From contig JAFTQJ010000079.1 in the NCBI GenBank assembly GCA_017462785.1, forward strand, positions 36,364-100,363: DNA of 64,000 nucleotides. The letters run 5' to 3'. This DNA comes from Oscillospiraceae bacterium. GTDB lineage: Bacteria > Bacillota > Clostridia > Oscillospirales > Ruminococcaceae. The notes beneath the pieces are model-generated. The model saw nothing but the letters and a program-made list of their open reading frames with translations, was not told the origin of the DNA and made no database searches. A program made the translations under genes and the position numbers. Below, piece by piece: positions 26,881 to 36,585 of the stretch; positions within the stretch are counted from its first letter, which is position 1; every line of letters begins with the position of its first letter.

Positions 26881-28119
26881 TTAGGGAATGATGGGATCTG
26901 CCGTTTCCTCGGTGGGAAGGCGGATGATCGAATTTTCGGGGAATTCCAGCTCACAGGGGAACGAAAAATCCATCATGGCGTGGTTGACCGTCGTGATGCG
27001 TTCGCCCTCAGCGTTATAGATCTCATTGAGCTGCATCGTGACAGGTGTACAGCCCGGTGCAAGGATCTCCACGGTATCTCCTGCAAAGAAGCGGTTCCGC
27101 TGTGTGGCGTAGACGGTACCGTTTTCGCAGCGTGAAATGATGCCGACAACGTCGCAGGTGCGGATATAGCCGCCGGATTCATAGTACTGGCAGGCATTGG
27201 GATGTCCGAAGAAAAAGCCCGTGCAGTACTTGCGGTGGCTCACCTTGAATACCTCATTGCGGATCTGCTCGGGCAGATGGTAGTCATGGGGATTTGCCAG
27301 ATAATGATCCATTGCCATCCGGTAGGCGTTGGTGATGACGGATACATAGTACGCCGATTTTGCCCGTCCTTCGATCTTGAAGGAGGTCACGCCTGCCTCG
27401 GCGAGCTTGTCAATATGGTCGATCATGCACATATCCCGTGCGTTCAGGATGTAGGTGCCGTCCTCATCCTCAGCGATGGGCATTGGAAGATGGGGACGCT
27501 TTTCCTCCACGAGTGCATATTTCCAGCGGCAGGGCTGTGCACAGGCTCCACGGTTGGCATCACGGTCGGTGAAATATGCCGAGAGCAGGCACCTGCCGGA
27601 AAAGCTCACGCACATGGCACCATGCACGAACACCTCGATCTCCAGATCCTCCGGCGTATTCTGCCGGATCTCACGGATCTCCTCAAGGGACAGCTCCCGT
27701 GCCAGCACAACACGCCTTGCCCCCATCTTGTAGAGGGCGTTGGCGGAGGCGTAGTTCACGATACCGGTCTGTGTGGACATGTGGATCGGCATATCCGGTG
27801 CAAGCTCACGGAGCATCGTCATCAGACCAATGTCCGCAACGATCATTGCATCCACACCGGCGGAAACCGCTTCCTCCACGAATTGCGGGAAAAATTGCAG
27901 TTCATTGCTCCTCGGGAGGGTGTTGCAGGTGAGGTACACCTTCACACCCTTTGCATGTGCCTTCGCAACGGCTTCATGCAGTCCCTGAGCATCAAAATTC
28001 GCAGGATTCGCACGCATGCCGAACATCTGACCGCCCAGATAGACCGCATCCGCACCAAAATCCAGTGCTGCCTGCAGGCGTTCTGCATCGCCGGCAGGAG
28101 CAAGCACCTCGGGCCGCAT
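26881..28119 (-). CDS. U32 family protein, probably tRNA U34 hydroxylation (TrhP-like)
   Basis: 412 aa with the full U32 signature (FVHGAMCVSFSGRCLLSAY, DANRGACAQPCRW), whose cysteines bind an iron-sulfur cluster, and the TIM-barrel start EVLAPAGDAERLQAALDFG. Characterised relatives (E. coli TrhP, Bacillus TrhP1/P2) use prephenate to hydroxylate U34 of tRNAs; older annotations say peptidase or collagenase. The Bacillus trhP genes also lie close to the mltG homologue yrrL, which supports this reading. Stop/start overlap with mltG at 28119. Confidence 0.85.
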   Translation of the reverse strand: MRPEVLAPAGDAERLQAALDFGADAVYLGGQMFGMRANPANFDAQGLHEAVAKAHAKGVKVYLTCNTLPRSNELQFFPQFVEEAVSAGVDAMIVADIGLMTMLRELAPDMPIHMSTQTGIVNYASANALYKMGARRVVLARELSLEEIREIRQNTPEDLEIEVFVHGAMCVSFSGRCLLSAYFTDRDANRGACAQPCRWKYALVEEKRPHLPMPIAEDEDGTYILNARDMCMIDHIDKLAEAGVTSFKIEGRAKSAYYVSVITNAYRMAMDHYLANPHDYHLPEQIRNEVFKVSHRKYCTGFFFGHPNACQYYESGGYIRTCDVVGIISRCENGTVYATQRNRFFAGDTVEILAPGCTPVTMQLNEIYNAEGERITTVNHAMMDFSFPCELEFPENSIIRLPTEETADPIIP

Positions 28120-29528
28120 TATTCAGCCTCCGCAGCAGCGGCGGCTTCTGCCTGCTGCTGTTTGATCATTTCTTCGTTTGCATAGTGCTCCTCAAGCGTG
28201 GTTGCAAAGTAGGTCACGCCGGTCTGCACATTCGCATAGAAGTAGTAGTAATTGGTATCATTCGGATAGAGCACCGCTTCGATCGCATCCATACCCGGAT
28301 TGCCGATCGCACCTGCCGGAAGTCCGGTACAGATGTATGTATCGTATGCATCGTATACCAGCGGATCCTCCAGCTCGATATTGGGCTTGATGATCTCCTC
28401 GACATACTTGGAGGTCGGGTCGGACTGGAGTCTTGTGAATTCAGCAGGATTGTTCAGACGGTTCCAGAATACGGATGCAACGTCCTTCATGTCATCCTTG
28501 AACGCCGCCTCCGCCTGTACGATGGAGGCAAGCGTGATCATTTCATCCAGCGTGATGCCCAATTCTTCCATACGGGCATAGTAGGTGTCCGTGATCTTCT
28601 TGTTGAAGTTCATATAAATCTTGCGGCACACGTCATCCGGCTCCATCTCCTCATAGAAGGTGTAGGTGTCGGGGAAGAGGTAGCCCTCCATCTTGCAGAA
28701 TTTCAGCTTGCTCTGCTTCTGGGGGAGGTGCTCCTCGAATGCATAGCCGTAATTTGCCATATTGAAATAGTAGATGAACTTCTGGGATTCGCAGACATTG
28801 GCTTCCTCGAGCTTCTGGGCAGCCTCATAGACCGAGATGCCCTCGGGGAACATGACATCCACCGTCACAAGCTCCTCCCCTGCAAGACCGGAAAGCTCTG
28901 CAATGATCGCTTCATATGCCATGATGCTGCTGACCTCATGCTCACCTGCCTTGTAGCTTGCATCCGCATCACTCAGACGGGAGAAATACACGAAAGCCTT
29001 GGGGTATTCAATGATGCCGGCTTCGTACAGATCCTCTGCGATCTCCGCAGTGGTCGCACCCTCGGGGATGGTGAACGGTACGAGCGTTTCCGTTCCCTCA
29101 ATGCCGATCATATCCTTGCCGACCTCAATGATGCCGACGGACAGGGCAACGGAGGTCACGATAATGATCGTCAGCATGATCAGTACGCCGTAAACTCTGC
29201 CGACGCTCTTGTTTCTTCTGCGTTTTTTCCTGCGTTTACGCTCACGCTCGACCTCTTCCTTCGTTCTCCGCCGTCCCTCGCTCACAGCACGTCTTTTCGG
29301 CTGTTCCTCTTCTTCAAGCGGAATGTCCAGCTCCTCTTCCTCCGGCTCAGGCTCCTGCACCTTCGCTGCCGGACGCTTCGGCTGTGCCGGCGTTTCCTTG
29401 GCATGCTTGGGCACATAGGGGGTGTTCTCTTTCTTCTCAGCAGAACGTGCCGGCTTGCTGCCGCCGGCGGCTCCGCTGGTTTCATTCATGATCTCTTCGA
29501 GCATCTTATCATTCTCTCTGGATGCCAT
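28119..29528 (-). CDS. mltG: Endolytic murein transglycosylase MltG
   Basis: Cuts nascent glycan strands in the membrane to end peptidoglycan synthesis. 469 aa: a ~100-residue charged cytoplasmic N-terminus, one membrane helix (~108-130, VYGVLIMLTIIIVTSVALS), a LysM-like region and the YceG domain with LASIVQAEA near residue 340, including the invariant Glu, plus SVFWNRL and YNTYICTGLP-type end (YDTYICTGLPAGAIGNPG). ATG 29528 has AAAGGAGG 7 nt upstream. The long cytoplasmic tail is typical of Firmicutes MltG. Confidence 0.93.
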   Translation of the reverse strand: MASRENDKMLEEIMNETSGAAGGSKPARSAEKKENTPYVPKHAKETPAQPKRPAAKVQEPEPEEEELDIPLEEEEQPKRRAVSEGRRRTKEEVERERKRRKKRRRNKSVGRVYGVLIMLTIIIVTSVALSVGIIEVGKDMIGIEGTETLVPFTIPEGATTAEIAEDLYEAGIIEYPKAFVYFSRLSDADASYKAGEHEVSSIMAYEAIIAELSGLAGEELVTVDVMFPEGISVYEAAQKLEEANVCESQKFIYYFNMANYGYAFEEHLPQKQSKLKFCKMEGYLFPDTYTFYEEMEPDDVCRKIYMNFNKKITDTYYARMEELGITLDEMITLASIVQAEAAFKDDMKDVASVFWNRLNNPAEFTRLQSDPTSKYVEEIIKPNIELEDPLVYDAYDTYICTGLPAGAIGNPGMDAIEAVLYPNDTNYYYFYANVQTGVTYFATTLEEHYANEEMIKQQQAEAAAAAEAE

Positions 29529-29588
29529 GATTTTCCTCCTTTGTTTCATTTGTTCTCAGAAATTCTCTCCAACCCGTTCGGGAAGTTT

Positions 29589-30146
29589 TCAGAGTTTCTT
29601 TTCTGTAAGTACCGCATCCACCCGCCGGTCATGCACCTCACAGGGCAGCTCCGGCAAAAGCATGCAGCTATAACAGATCCCGACCGTCCGCATTTTGGGG
29701 TACTCCTCCAGAAAGCGGTCATAATAACCGCCGCCCTGTCCGAGTCTTGCTCCCTCAGAAGTATATGCGACCGCCGGAACGATACAGACGGTTTTGTCCG
29801 TGATTTTCGGCTGCTGTGTTCCTGTCGGCTCTAAAATGCCGTAGGCACCCTCTGCAAGGTCTGCCATGCTGCCGATCAGGAAAAAGTCCATTCTGCCATT
29901 CTCTCCGCATTTCGGGACGGCAACCTGTTTTCCGAGCCTGTGTGCTTCTTCGATGATGCGAATGGTATCCGCTTCGCCCTTGCTGGAAACATAGAGCAGG
30001 AGCGTGTCCGCTTCGAGAAACCAGCGGCTTCGGATGACATTCCGGAAAATCGCCTCATCCAGCGGTTTTCTTACATCATCCGGTACTTCCCGACGTTTCC
30101 GGCGAAGTGCTGTGCGAAGGGCTTTCTTTTCCTCTGCAAGTCCCAT
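29589..30146 (-). CDS. 5-formyltetrahydrofolate cyclo-ligase
   Basis: ATP-dependent return of 5-formyl-THF to 5,10-methenyl-THF. 185 aa: N-terminal KKALRTALRRKRR, the middle VSSKGEADTIRII and the ATP/folate motif ARLGQGGGYYDRFL. Start codon overlaps the DJ-1 stop (TAATG). Being in the same transcript as thyX makes sense, as both act on the one-carbon folate pool. Confidence 0.93.
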   Translation of the reverse strand: MGLAEEKKALRTALRRKRREVPDDVRKPLDEAIFRNVIRSRWFLEADTLLLYVSSKGEADTIRIIEEAHRLGKQVAVPKCGENGRMDFFLIGSMADLAEGAYGILEPTGTQQPKITDKTVCIVPAVAYTSEGARLGQGGGYYDRFLEEYPKMRTVGICYSCMLLPELPCEVHDRRVDAVLTEKKL

Positions 30147-30688
30147 TACTGGCAGCAGATCGCATTCCGCTGACGCTTGGCTTCAGGAGCACCGGCGGCG
30201 ATCTCCACGAGCTTCAGACCGAATTCCACTGAAACGCCGGCACTCTTTGCAGTCACGATATTACCGGACTGGCAGACTATCTTGTCACTGATGACTGCAC
30301 CGGTCAGCTGGGTTTCAAAGCCGGGGTAAGCGATCGCTTCCCTGCCCTCAAGCAGACCCTTATGACCGAGAATGGTCGGTGCCGCACAGATCGCACCGAT
30401 GCAGATCTCTCTGTCCATGCAGAAATCCACGGCGATCTGTACCGCCCCGGACTTCTCCAGATTCAGCGTACCGGGCATGCCGCCGGGGAGGACGATCATC
30501 TCCAGCTCACCGCCGAGCACGATCTCGGATTCGGTAATATCCGCAGTCACCGGAATGCCGTGTGCACCGGTGATGACCTTGCCGCCGACACCGACAGTCA
30601 CGACCTCTTTTTCCGCACGGCGGAGCAGGTCGATGGGGGCGAGAGCTTCCATTTCTTCAAATCCGTTTGCCAAAAAAACATAGATCAT
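30146..30688 (-). CDS. DJ-1/PfpI family protein
   Basis: 180 aa class-I-glutamine-amidotransferase-like fold. Nucleophile elbow IGAICAAPTILGHKG (Cys near residue 100) and N-terminal YVFLANGFEEMEALAPID with the family Glu. The DJ-1 subgroup has been credited with glyoxalase or deglycase activity; the true substrate is unknown. The C-terminal tail APEAKRQRNAICCQ is not conserved. Confidence 0.88.
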   Translation of the reverse strand: MIYVFLANGFEEMEALAPIDLLRRAEKEVVTVGVGGKVITGAHGIPVTADITESEIVLGGELEMIVLPGGMPGTLNLEKSGAVQIAVDFCMDREICIGAICAAPTILGHKGLLEGREAIAYPGFETQLTGAVISDKIVCQSGNIVTAKSAGVSVEFGLKLVEIAAGAPEAKRQRNAICCQ

Positions 30689-30700
30689 AATTCTTTCTCC

Positions 30701-31582
30701 TTATAAAAATGTCACATGGTATTTTTCCTGCATCATGACCGGATGGTAGGACATTTTGGCTTTCCGCAGTCCCTCCAGTCCGAGATCCTCCTCACGGTTG
30801 ATATACCGGAAACGGGGGGCGATCCGTTCGGCAAATGCCTGATTGACAGCGGCATAGGCTCCCTGATAGGAGGTGTCCGCTTTTTCGATGTGCACACAGA
30901 ACGTATCCGAGGAAAGCGGCTCACCGACTGCAAAGGCAACCAGCTTCCCTTCCGCACGGAGCACAACGCCCTCCAGCTCCAGCTCGTGAAAATACCGGAA
31001 ATAGGTGTCGATCGCAAACTGTTCGGAAATACCGGAGGCATCCCCCTCCAGCTTTTCATTGTACCGCAGTGCACCGAAGGTGATGCAGTCATCAAAATCC
31101 TGTTCCGTCATCGGGGTGATCTCTGCGTGGTACTGGGCGAAGCGGTGGAGGAAATTCCGTTTCTGGTGGAATCTGCGTCCTGCAAGCCGGCTCAGTGCCT
31201 CACTTTCGTAGAGATAATCCCAGCTGTCACGTTCCGGCTCGGCGGTGATGCGGTATTCGCCTTGCAGCCACGCAAGCTGTTCTGGCTGGACATTCCAGAT
31301 ATGCAGGGGCTTTCCGAGCTCTGCGGAAAACTGCTGCATCGCAGCGATCACCTCACGCAGATCGCCCTCCCCTGCCGGAAAGCAGAAAGACAGCGTTCCG
31401 TCCTCCGTATTCAGAGCACAGCAGAGGTAGAAATCCCTGAAGCGTGCGATCTTTGAGCCGTGCTGCCTACGCCATGCCATGTTATTGGCAAAGCTGTATT
31501 CGCATCCACGGTAATCCGATTTTTGCAGACATGCTGTGATCCACGGACGGTCTGCAATGGTAATATCCCGAAATTCCAGCAT
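30701..31582 (-). CDS. DUF2156 protein (phosphatidylglycerol lysyltransferase C-domain-like)
   Basis: 293 aa, soluble. Double GNAT-like fold typical of DUF2156: CEYSFANNMAWRRQHGSKI near the N-terminus, and YQGAYAAVNQAFAERIAPRFRYINREEDLGLEGLRKAKMSYHP-type end (INREEDLGLEGLRKAK). Related to the catalytic half of MprF/LysX but without any membrane helices, so it may transfer an aminoacyl group from tRNA to an unknown acceptor. ATG 31582 is favoured by the spacing from GGAGAAAAGG; two in-frame ATGs lie 12 and 21 nt upstream. Confidence 0.82.
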   Translation of the reverse strand: MLEFRDITIADRPWITACLQKSDYRGCEYSFANNMAWRRQHGSKIARFRDFYLCCALNTEDGTLSFCFPAGEGDLREVIAAMQQFSAELGKPLHIWNVQPEQLAWLQGEYRITAEPERDSWDYLYESEALSRLAGRRFHQKRNFLHRFAQYHAEITPMTEQDFDDCITFGALRYNEKLEGDASGISEQFAIDTYFRYFHELELEGVVLRAEGKLVAFAVGEPLSSDTFCVHIEKADTSYQGAYAAVNQAFAERIAPRFRYINREEDLGLEGLRKAKMSYHPVMMQEKYHVTFL

Positions 31583-31618
31583 ATTCCGCATCCTTTTCTC
31601 CATATTTCAGAAATCTGT

Positions 31619-32395
31619 TTATTTCAGTATTTCCGCTTTCATTGCCGCATATTCATGGCGGATCTCCTCGCAGTGTCCGCAGGTCATTTTTCCCTCCGGA
31701 CATGCACCTGCACAGCAGGACGGACCTGCTTTTGCAAAAATGGTCGGTGCCTGTTCATAGCAGAGGCGGAGCATTTCCTTGGCGAGTGCACGGATTTCCC
31801 ACTGGGCACGGTTGCAGCAACGCATGCGGAAGAAATTCAGCAGGCTTCTTGCGTTCATGGTCATGACCATTTTGGTTTCGCAGGCATTCGGGAGCACGAA
31901 GCGTGCATCCTCAATGGCTTTCTTTTCCGCCTTGGAACGTGCGGTCTTTTCGGGCATGCCCTCTGCGAGAAATGCCTGATAATGGCGTTCTTCCAGCAGA
32001 TCGGCAAGGCGGTTGTAGGCATTCAGAGAATCCTGCATTGCCTGTGCAAAAAGCGTTGCGGCGTCCGGATCAGCGGCGATCTCGGGCGGTGTGATGTATT
32101 CAAAATGCTCCTGCTTGACATAACGCTGGCTCTGCACGGAAAAGCTTGCGATCCGGTGACGAGTGATCTGGGCAAGCAGTGCACGGGATACGCCCTCGAT
32201 ACCGAAAGTGAAGCTGATATGCTCAATGGGGCTTTCGTGCCCGTAGGAAGCGAGCATTTCCACAAATTTTCCGGCTGCTTCGTCATCCATGCCGTCCATC
32301 AGGTGCATGGCATCGGTGTCGGAGTAGCAGAGCTTCGCAGCGGCTGCAACTGTTTTTTCCGGCAGGGGTGTGCAGGTAATCAGGGTCACATGCAT
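31619..32395 (-). CDS. thyX: FAD-dependent thymidylate synthase
   Basis: Makes dTMP from dUMP with methylene-THF and FAD/NADPH. 258 aa with the ThyX motif RHRIASFSVQSQRY and the upstream HESPIEHISFTF. A cysteine-rich C-terminus (SCCAGACPEGKMTCGHC) is typical of the clostridial form. First gene of the thyX-DUF2156-DJ-1-cyclo-ligase-mltG-U32 run, with a consensus promoter. Confidence 0.97.
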   Translation of the reverse strand: MHVTLITCTPLPEKTVAAAAKLCYSDTDAMHLMDGMDDEAAGKFVEMLASYGHESPIEHISFTFGIEGVSRALLAQITRHRIASFSVQSQRYVKQEHFEYITPPEIAADPDAATLFAQAMQDSLNAYNRLADLLEERHYQAFLAEGMPEKTARSKAEKKAIEDARFVLPNACETKMVMTMNARSLLNFFRMRCCNRAQWEIRALAKEMLRLCYEQAPTIFAKAGPSCCAGACPEGKMTCGHCEEIRHEYAAMKAEILK

Positions 32396-32426
32396 TGGAA
32401 TTCCTCCTTATTTCAGATACTTCTTT

Positions 32427-32455
32427 ATTATATCATATTTTGCGGTATACGTCAA
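32427..32455 (-). promoter_or_regulatory. thyX promoter
   Basis: TTGACG (32455-32450), 17 nt, TATAAT (32432-32427). Confidence 0.85.
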
Positions 32456-32587
32456 GTGCAGGAAAGTGGATCATTCTGGGATTCCGGCGGCGGCAGAAGC
32501 TTTTGAAAAGCTGAGGAAAGATGGCTCTGCTCCATCCCATTCTTCCTGATTCCAAAATTTATGTCCGGATTTTGTTCAATTTGTCAA

Positions 32588-32617
32588 TTGCAATCGTGAG
32601 TGTGGGGGATGTATAAT
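32588..32617 (+). promoter_or_regulatory. Promoter of the dockerin-transglutaminase gene
   Basis: TTGCAA (32588-32593), 18 nt, TATAAT (32612-32617). The 130 bp between the thyX promoter and this one shows no other feature. Confidence 0.72.
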
Positions 32618-32669
32618 AAAATCATACGATATTCCGCAAAATTTCGGAGATAAAACGGGAGGATGATGA

Positions 32670-34991
32670 ATGATGAAACACTGTAGGATCACGGCTTTTC
32701 TTTCAGTACTCGCCATGCTCGGCACGATGCCGGTAATGGGAACACGGGCGGCAGAACGTGCGGACAATGCAGACAATAACCCTGCCGGATACAGCATGAC
32801 GGAGGCGGCTGCATCGGCTGAACATCGGGGGCTTTATGCCGCACTGAGCGATGCACCGCTTGCAAAGGCTTCGGAGGAGGTGACGGCTTCGGCGGATCTC
32901 TTCTTCCTGACGGACAGCTACACGGAGTACATCAGCCTTCCGGAGGGTTTTCAGCAAAGCTGGCAGATCCCGCTGCCGGAGGACTGCGAAGAGGTTTCCT
33001 ACGCAGTCAGCAGCAACAGCATTGCTGTGGATGAAAACGGACTTGTCACCCTCAAGGGCGAGGAAGTCTACTGGATCGGCGTGGGCTATGTCACCGAATA
33101 CACGGCAGGTACTTTCTATGTGTACGCCTATGCGGACGGGAAGAAATACACCTACGAGATCAATGTTTACGATTACGCACAGTACTATGCACAGGGCGTT
33201 GTCAACGACTATATTGCAGCCAATATCACGGACGATATGACAGCATATGAAAAGATCGAGTCGATCTGTCAGTTCGTGGCAAGCTATGACTATTCGCCCT
33301 ACCATTCCGACATGGTGAGCATGATCGTCAGCGGCGAGGGCGGCGACTGCTGGGCAAGCACAAGCATGGTCAATTACATGTGCAGACAGCTTGGCATGCA
33401 GGCAAGAACCCGTGATGCCTCCGGTGATCCGGGTGCAGGCTCCGGTCACCGCAACATCGTCATTCTGGCGGACGGCATCACCTACATGGCGGATGCCGGC
33501 TATGCAGGAACAGCTCCACGCACCTACCGTGTTTCCGTCTGCGACCAGCTCTTCTCCTACACGGTACTTGCGGATGGTACGGCGGAGATCACGGAATACT
33601 ATGGTTTTGACACGGATGTCGTTGTGCCGGAGAGCATTGACGGGTACACAGTCACTTCGATCGGCACTTCTGTTTTCTATGACAGCAATGCTTACATGTC
33701 CGAGCCGATCACCTCCGTCACACTGCCGGATACCATCGTGAGCATCGGTGATTCCGCATTTGCTTACTGCGACAGCATCGGCGAGCTGTACCTGCCTGCA
33801 AGCGTTGCGGAGATAAAGAAGGCAGCTTTCTACGAATGCGGCGATCTGACGCTGACCATTGATCCGGAAAATCCCCATCTGACCACGCAGGACGGCATCC
33901 TCTTCACAAAGGATATGTCCGTGCTGCTGGCGGTGTACAATTTCAAGGGCGGCACCTATGATGTGCCGGATGGTGTTGTTTACATCGAAGACCAGGCATT
34001 TACCGGCATGTATGAGCTGACGGGCGTGACATTCCCCGACACGCTGCAGGACATCGGATACAGGGCATTCAACCGCTGCGGTCTGCGTGGCTGCAACATC
34101 GTCCTGCCGGAGAGCGTGACGGGCATCGGATGCTATGCCTTTACGGACAGCAATCTCTCCTCGATCACCATTCTGAATCCGGAATGCGTCATCAACAATA
34201 CCATGGAAAACAACCTCAACGAACAAGAGGACGGCAGAACGCTGGGCGGCTTCGGCAGCTATGACCTCTCCCCTGTTCTGGTCGCTCCGGCTGGCTCAAC
34301 AGCTCAGGCATATGCGGAAAAATATGCAGAATTCAGCAAAACCTACGAGTATATCACGGGTGACGGCGAAACCTACACCGAAACGGAAACGGGTCCCGGC
34401 TATCTGTTTGCAGAGTATTCCGATACGGAACGCCGCACGCTGGAAAGCGGCACTTCCGTTGCCGGTACGGAATGGGAATTCTTCTGGTCGAAGGAGCATG
34501 GTGCTGCAATGGAGATCAGCTCTTCCGGTGAGATTTCGGAGATCCTCTTCGATGAGGAAACGGACAAGCCCCAGCATTTCAAGATGGGCAATGTGAGCAG
34601 GATCCTCCTGACCCATGGAACTGAGGTGATCGGCAAAAATGCACTCTGCAACCTCTATTCGGCGAAGAGCTGCATCGTTCCGGTTTCCGTCAGAAGCATC
34701 GGTTCCAATGCATTCGATTCCGACACAGGAACCATTCTCGGTGCACCCGGCAGCTACGCACAGACCTATGCGGCAAATCATTCCTGTACATTCGTTCCGC
34801 TGCATGCTGACGAAATGCTGTTCGGCGATGTGAATGCCGATGGTGCATTCAATGTAGCAGATGCCGTTGCAATGCAGAAATACCTCCTGAAACTCAGTGC
34901 TCTGGAGGATGCCAGCTACGCCGACCACAATGGTGACGGTGCTGCGGATGCATTCGACCTTGCACTGCTCAAACATGCGTTGCTCTCATAA
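32670..34991 (+). CDS. Secreted dockerin protein with transglutaminase-like and BspA-type LRR domains
   Basis: 773 aa. Signal peptide ~1-28. Residues ~170-290 are a transglutaminase-like fold with Cys near 227 (GGDCWASTSMVN), His (GSGHRNIVIL) and Asp (YMADAGYAG). From ~310 come BspA-type leucine-rich repeats (TSIGTSVFYDS, VSIGDSAFAYC, AEIKKAAFYECG, VYIEDQAFTGM). The C-terminal ~57 residues are a type I dockerin with two Ca-binding loops (GDVNADGAFNVADAVAMQ and DHNGDGAADAFDLALLK). It should therefore be docked on a scaffoldin and act outside the cell, perhaps in peptide processing or cross-linking. Start ATG 32670 lies 7 nt after GGGAGG. Confidence 0.9.
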   Translation: MMKHCRITAFLSVLAMLGTMPVMGTRAAERADNADNNPAGYSMTEAAASAEHRGLYAALSDAPLAKASEEVTASADLFFLTDSYTEYISLPEGFQQSWQIPLPEDCEEVSYAVSSNSIAVDENGLVTLKGEEVYWIGVGYVTEYTAGTFYVYAYADGKKYTYEINVYDYAQYYAQGVVNDYIAANITDDMTAYEKIESICQFVASYDYSPYHSDMVSMIVSGEGGDCWASTSMVNYMCRQLGMQARTRDASGDPGAGSGHRNIVILADGITYMADAGYAGTAPRTYRVSVCDQLFSYTVLADGTAEITEYYGFDTDVVVPESIDGYTVTSIGTSVFYDSNAYMSEPITSVTLPDTIVSIGDSAFAYCDSIGELYLPASVAEIKKAAFYECGDLTLTIDPENPHLTTQDGILFTKDMSVLLAVYNFKGGTYDVPDGVVYIEDQAFTGMYELTGVTFPDTLQDIGYRAFNRCGLRGCNIVLPESVTGIGCYAFTDSNLSSITILNPECVINNTMENNLNEQEDGRTLGGFGSYDLSPVLVAPAGSTAQAYAEKYAEFSKTYEYITGDGETYTETETGPGYLFAEYSDTERRTLESGTSVAGTEWEFFWSKEHGAAMEISSSGEISEILFDEETDKPQHFKMGNVSRILLTHGTEVIGKNALCNLYSAKSCIVPVSVRSIGSNAFDSDTGTILGAPGSYAQTYAANHSCTFVPLHADEMLFGDVNADGAFNVADAVAMQKYLLKLSALEDASYADHNGDGAADAFDLALLKHALLS

Positions 34992-34996
34992 AAAGA

Positions 34997-35028
34997 AACC
35001 CTGCGGATGCAAATTTCCGCAGGGTTTG
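34997..35028. terminator. Bidirectional terminator between the dockerin gene and the alanine symporter
   Basis: 12 bp perfect stem AAACCCTGCGGA / TCCGCAGGGTTT. Minus-strand side runs into CTTTTTATG, plus-strand side into GCTGTTAT. Confidence 0.85.
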
Positions 35029-35031
35029 CTG

Positions 35032-36444
35032 TTATGCCTTTTCTTTGAGTCTTGCAAGATAATTCTTTGTTTCTGCCGCCACAACACCGGACAGAGCGAT
35101 CAATGCCGCAATATTGGGCAGAGCCATGAGTCCGTTGAAGATGTCAGCCAGATTCCATACAGCCTCGACGGTCAGATACGGGCCAATGAATACTGCGATG
35201 ATGTACAGCCAGCGGAACACCTTGGCAGCTGTCTGGCTGGAGCCTGTGAGGTAGGACAGGCAGCGTTCGGAATAATAATTCCAGCCGAGAATGGTCGTAA
35301 AGGCAAAGAACACCAGACAGATCATGAGAATGAAGGAGGACACCTGTGCCGGAAAGGGCAGACCGTACTGGAATGCAGCGTTCGTGATCTCCACGCCCTG
35401 CAGTTCCGGATTGGTTTCCAGACAGCCGGAAATGACAATGGCAAGTCCGGTCATTGTGCAGACGATGATGGTGTCGATGAAGGTACCGGTCATGGTCACG
35501 AGTCCCTGACGTGCCGGCTCTTTGGTTCTTGCGGCAGCGGCTGCGATGGGGGCAGAGCCAAGACCTGCCTCATTGGAGAAAATACCTCTTGCGATACCGC
35601 TTTGCATGGAGGCGAACACCGCACCGAGCACACCGCCGGCAGCGGCACGGATACCGAATGCACTTTCTACGACGGTCACGACCGCCGCAGGAATTTCTGT
35701 GATGTGGGTGATGAGGATCAGCAGACAGCAGCCAATGTAGAGCACCACCATCACAGGCACGATGATCTCAGAAACGGAGGCGATCCGCTTGATGCCGCCG
35801 ATGACAATCAGGGCAACAAAGACGGTGATGAGCAGTCCGGCGATGATCTGCGTCCATGTGTAATCCATCCCGAACAGAGAAACCGTGTGCAGCTTTTCCG
35901 GATCAAAGAAATTGTTCGCAGCGGAGGCGATGCCGTTGATCTGCGTGATGGTGCCGATGCCCATCAGACCTGCAAGCATGCCGAACACCGCAAAGAGCTT
36001 GCCGAGCCACTTCCATTTTTCGCCCATGCCACGTTCAATATAGTAGAACGGGCCGCCGAGATACTGACCGTTTTTGTCCTTGATGCGGTACTTAATGGAC
36101 AGCAGACCCTCGGAATACTTGGTCGCCATACCGAAAAAGGCTGCAACTTCCATCCACAGCAGAGCACCCGGACCGCCCGCTGCAAGTGCGGTCGCAACGC
36201 CTACGATATTACCGGTGCCGATGGTTGCGGAAAGTGCTGTGCACAGTGCCTGAAAGCTTGACACCTCGCCGCCGGCGTTTTCCTCGTCCTGAAACATGTA
36301 CTTCAGGGCGGTACCGAGCTTGTGCACCTGAATGCCACGCAGTCGGATCGTCAGCAGGATGCCGCAGCCGATGATCAGGATGATGAGGGGCAGACCCCAT
36401 ACAAGGTCATCGACTTTTTTGATGAATTCGTTAAAAGTTTCCAT
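35032..36444 (-). CDS. Sodium:alanine symporter (AGCS family)
   Basis: Na+-coupled uptake of alanine or glycine. 470 aa with about 11 membrane helices and the AGCS signatures LCTALSATIGTGNIVGVATA, GGPFYYIERGMG and IARGIFSNEAGLGSAP. Monocistronic with its own promoter and terminator. The substrate is inferred from the family only. Confidence 0.94.
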   Translation of the reverse strand: METFNEFIKKVDDLVWGLPLIILIIGCGILLTIRLRGIQVHKLGTALKYMFQDEENAGGEVSSFQALCTALSATIGTGNIVGVATALAAGGPGALLWMEVAAFFGMATKYSEGLLSIKYRIKDKNGQYLGGPFYYIERGMGEKWKWLGKLFAVFGMLAGLMGIGTITQINGIASAANNFFDPEKLHTVSLFGMDYTWTQIIAGLLITVFVALIVIGGIKRIASVSEIIVPVMVVLYIGCCLLILITHITEIPAAVVTVVESAFGIRAAAGGVLGAVFASMQSGIARGIFSNEAGLGSAPIAAAAARTKEPARQGLVTMTGTFIDTIIVCTMTGLAIVISGCLETNPELQGVEITNAAFQYGLPFPAQVSSFILMICLVFFAFTTILGWNYYSERCLSYLTGSSQTAAKVFRWLYIIAVFIGPYLTVEAVWNLADIFNGLMALPNIAALIALSGVVAAETKNYLARLKEKA

Positions 36445-36476
36445 TACTCTCGCTCCTTTTTAAAATTTCCTTTTCT

Positions 36477-36506
36477 ATTGTACCATATTCCGACGCAGAT
36501 TGTCAA
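36477..36506 (-). promoter_or_regulatory. Promoter of the alanine symporter
   Basis: TTGACA (36506-36501), 18 nt, TACAAT (36482-36477). Short leader, no riboswitch seen. Confidence 0.82.
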
Positions 36507-36553
36507 TATTTTCACAAACTTTTTGGGCAGAAATTTTATCAGAATACGAGAAA

Positions 36554-36579
36554 GGACTGCCGCAGTGATCCGGCAGTCC
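36554..36579 (-). terminator. Terminator of the pcrA operon
   Basis: 9 bp stem GGACTGCCG / CGGCAGTCC (36554-36562, 36571-36579), followed on the minus strand by TTTCTCGTATTC. Seven nt past the HD gene stop. Confidence 0.7.
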
Positions 36580-36585
36580 CTGCTG

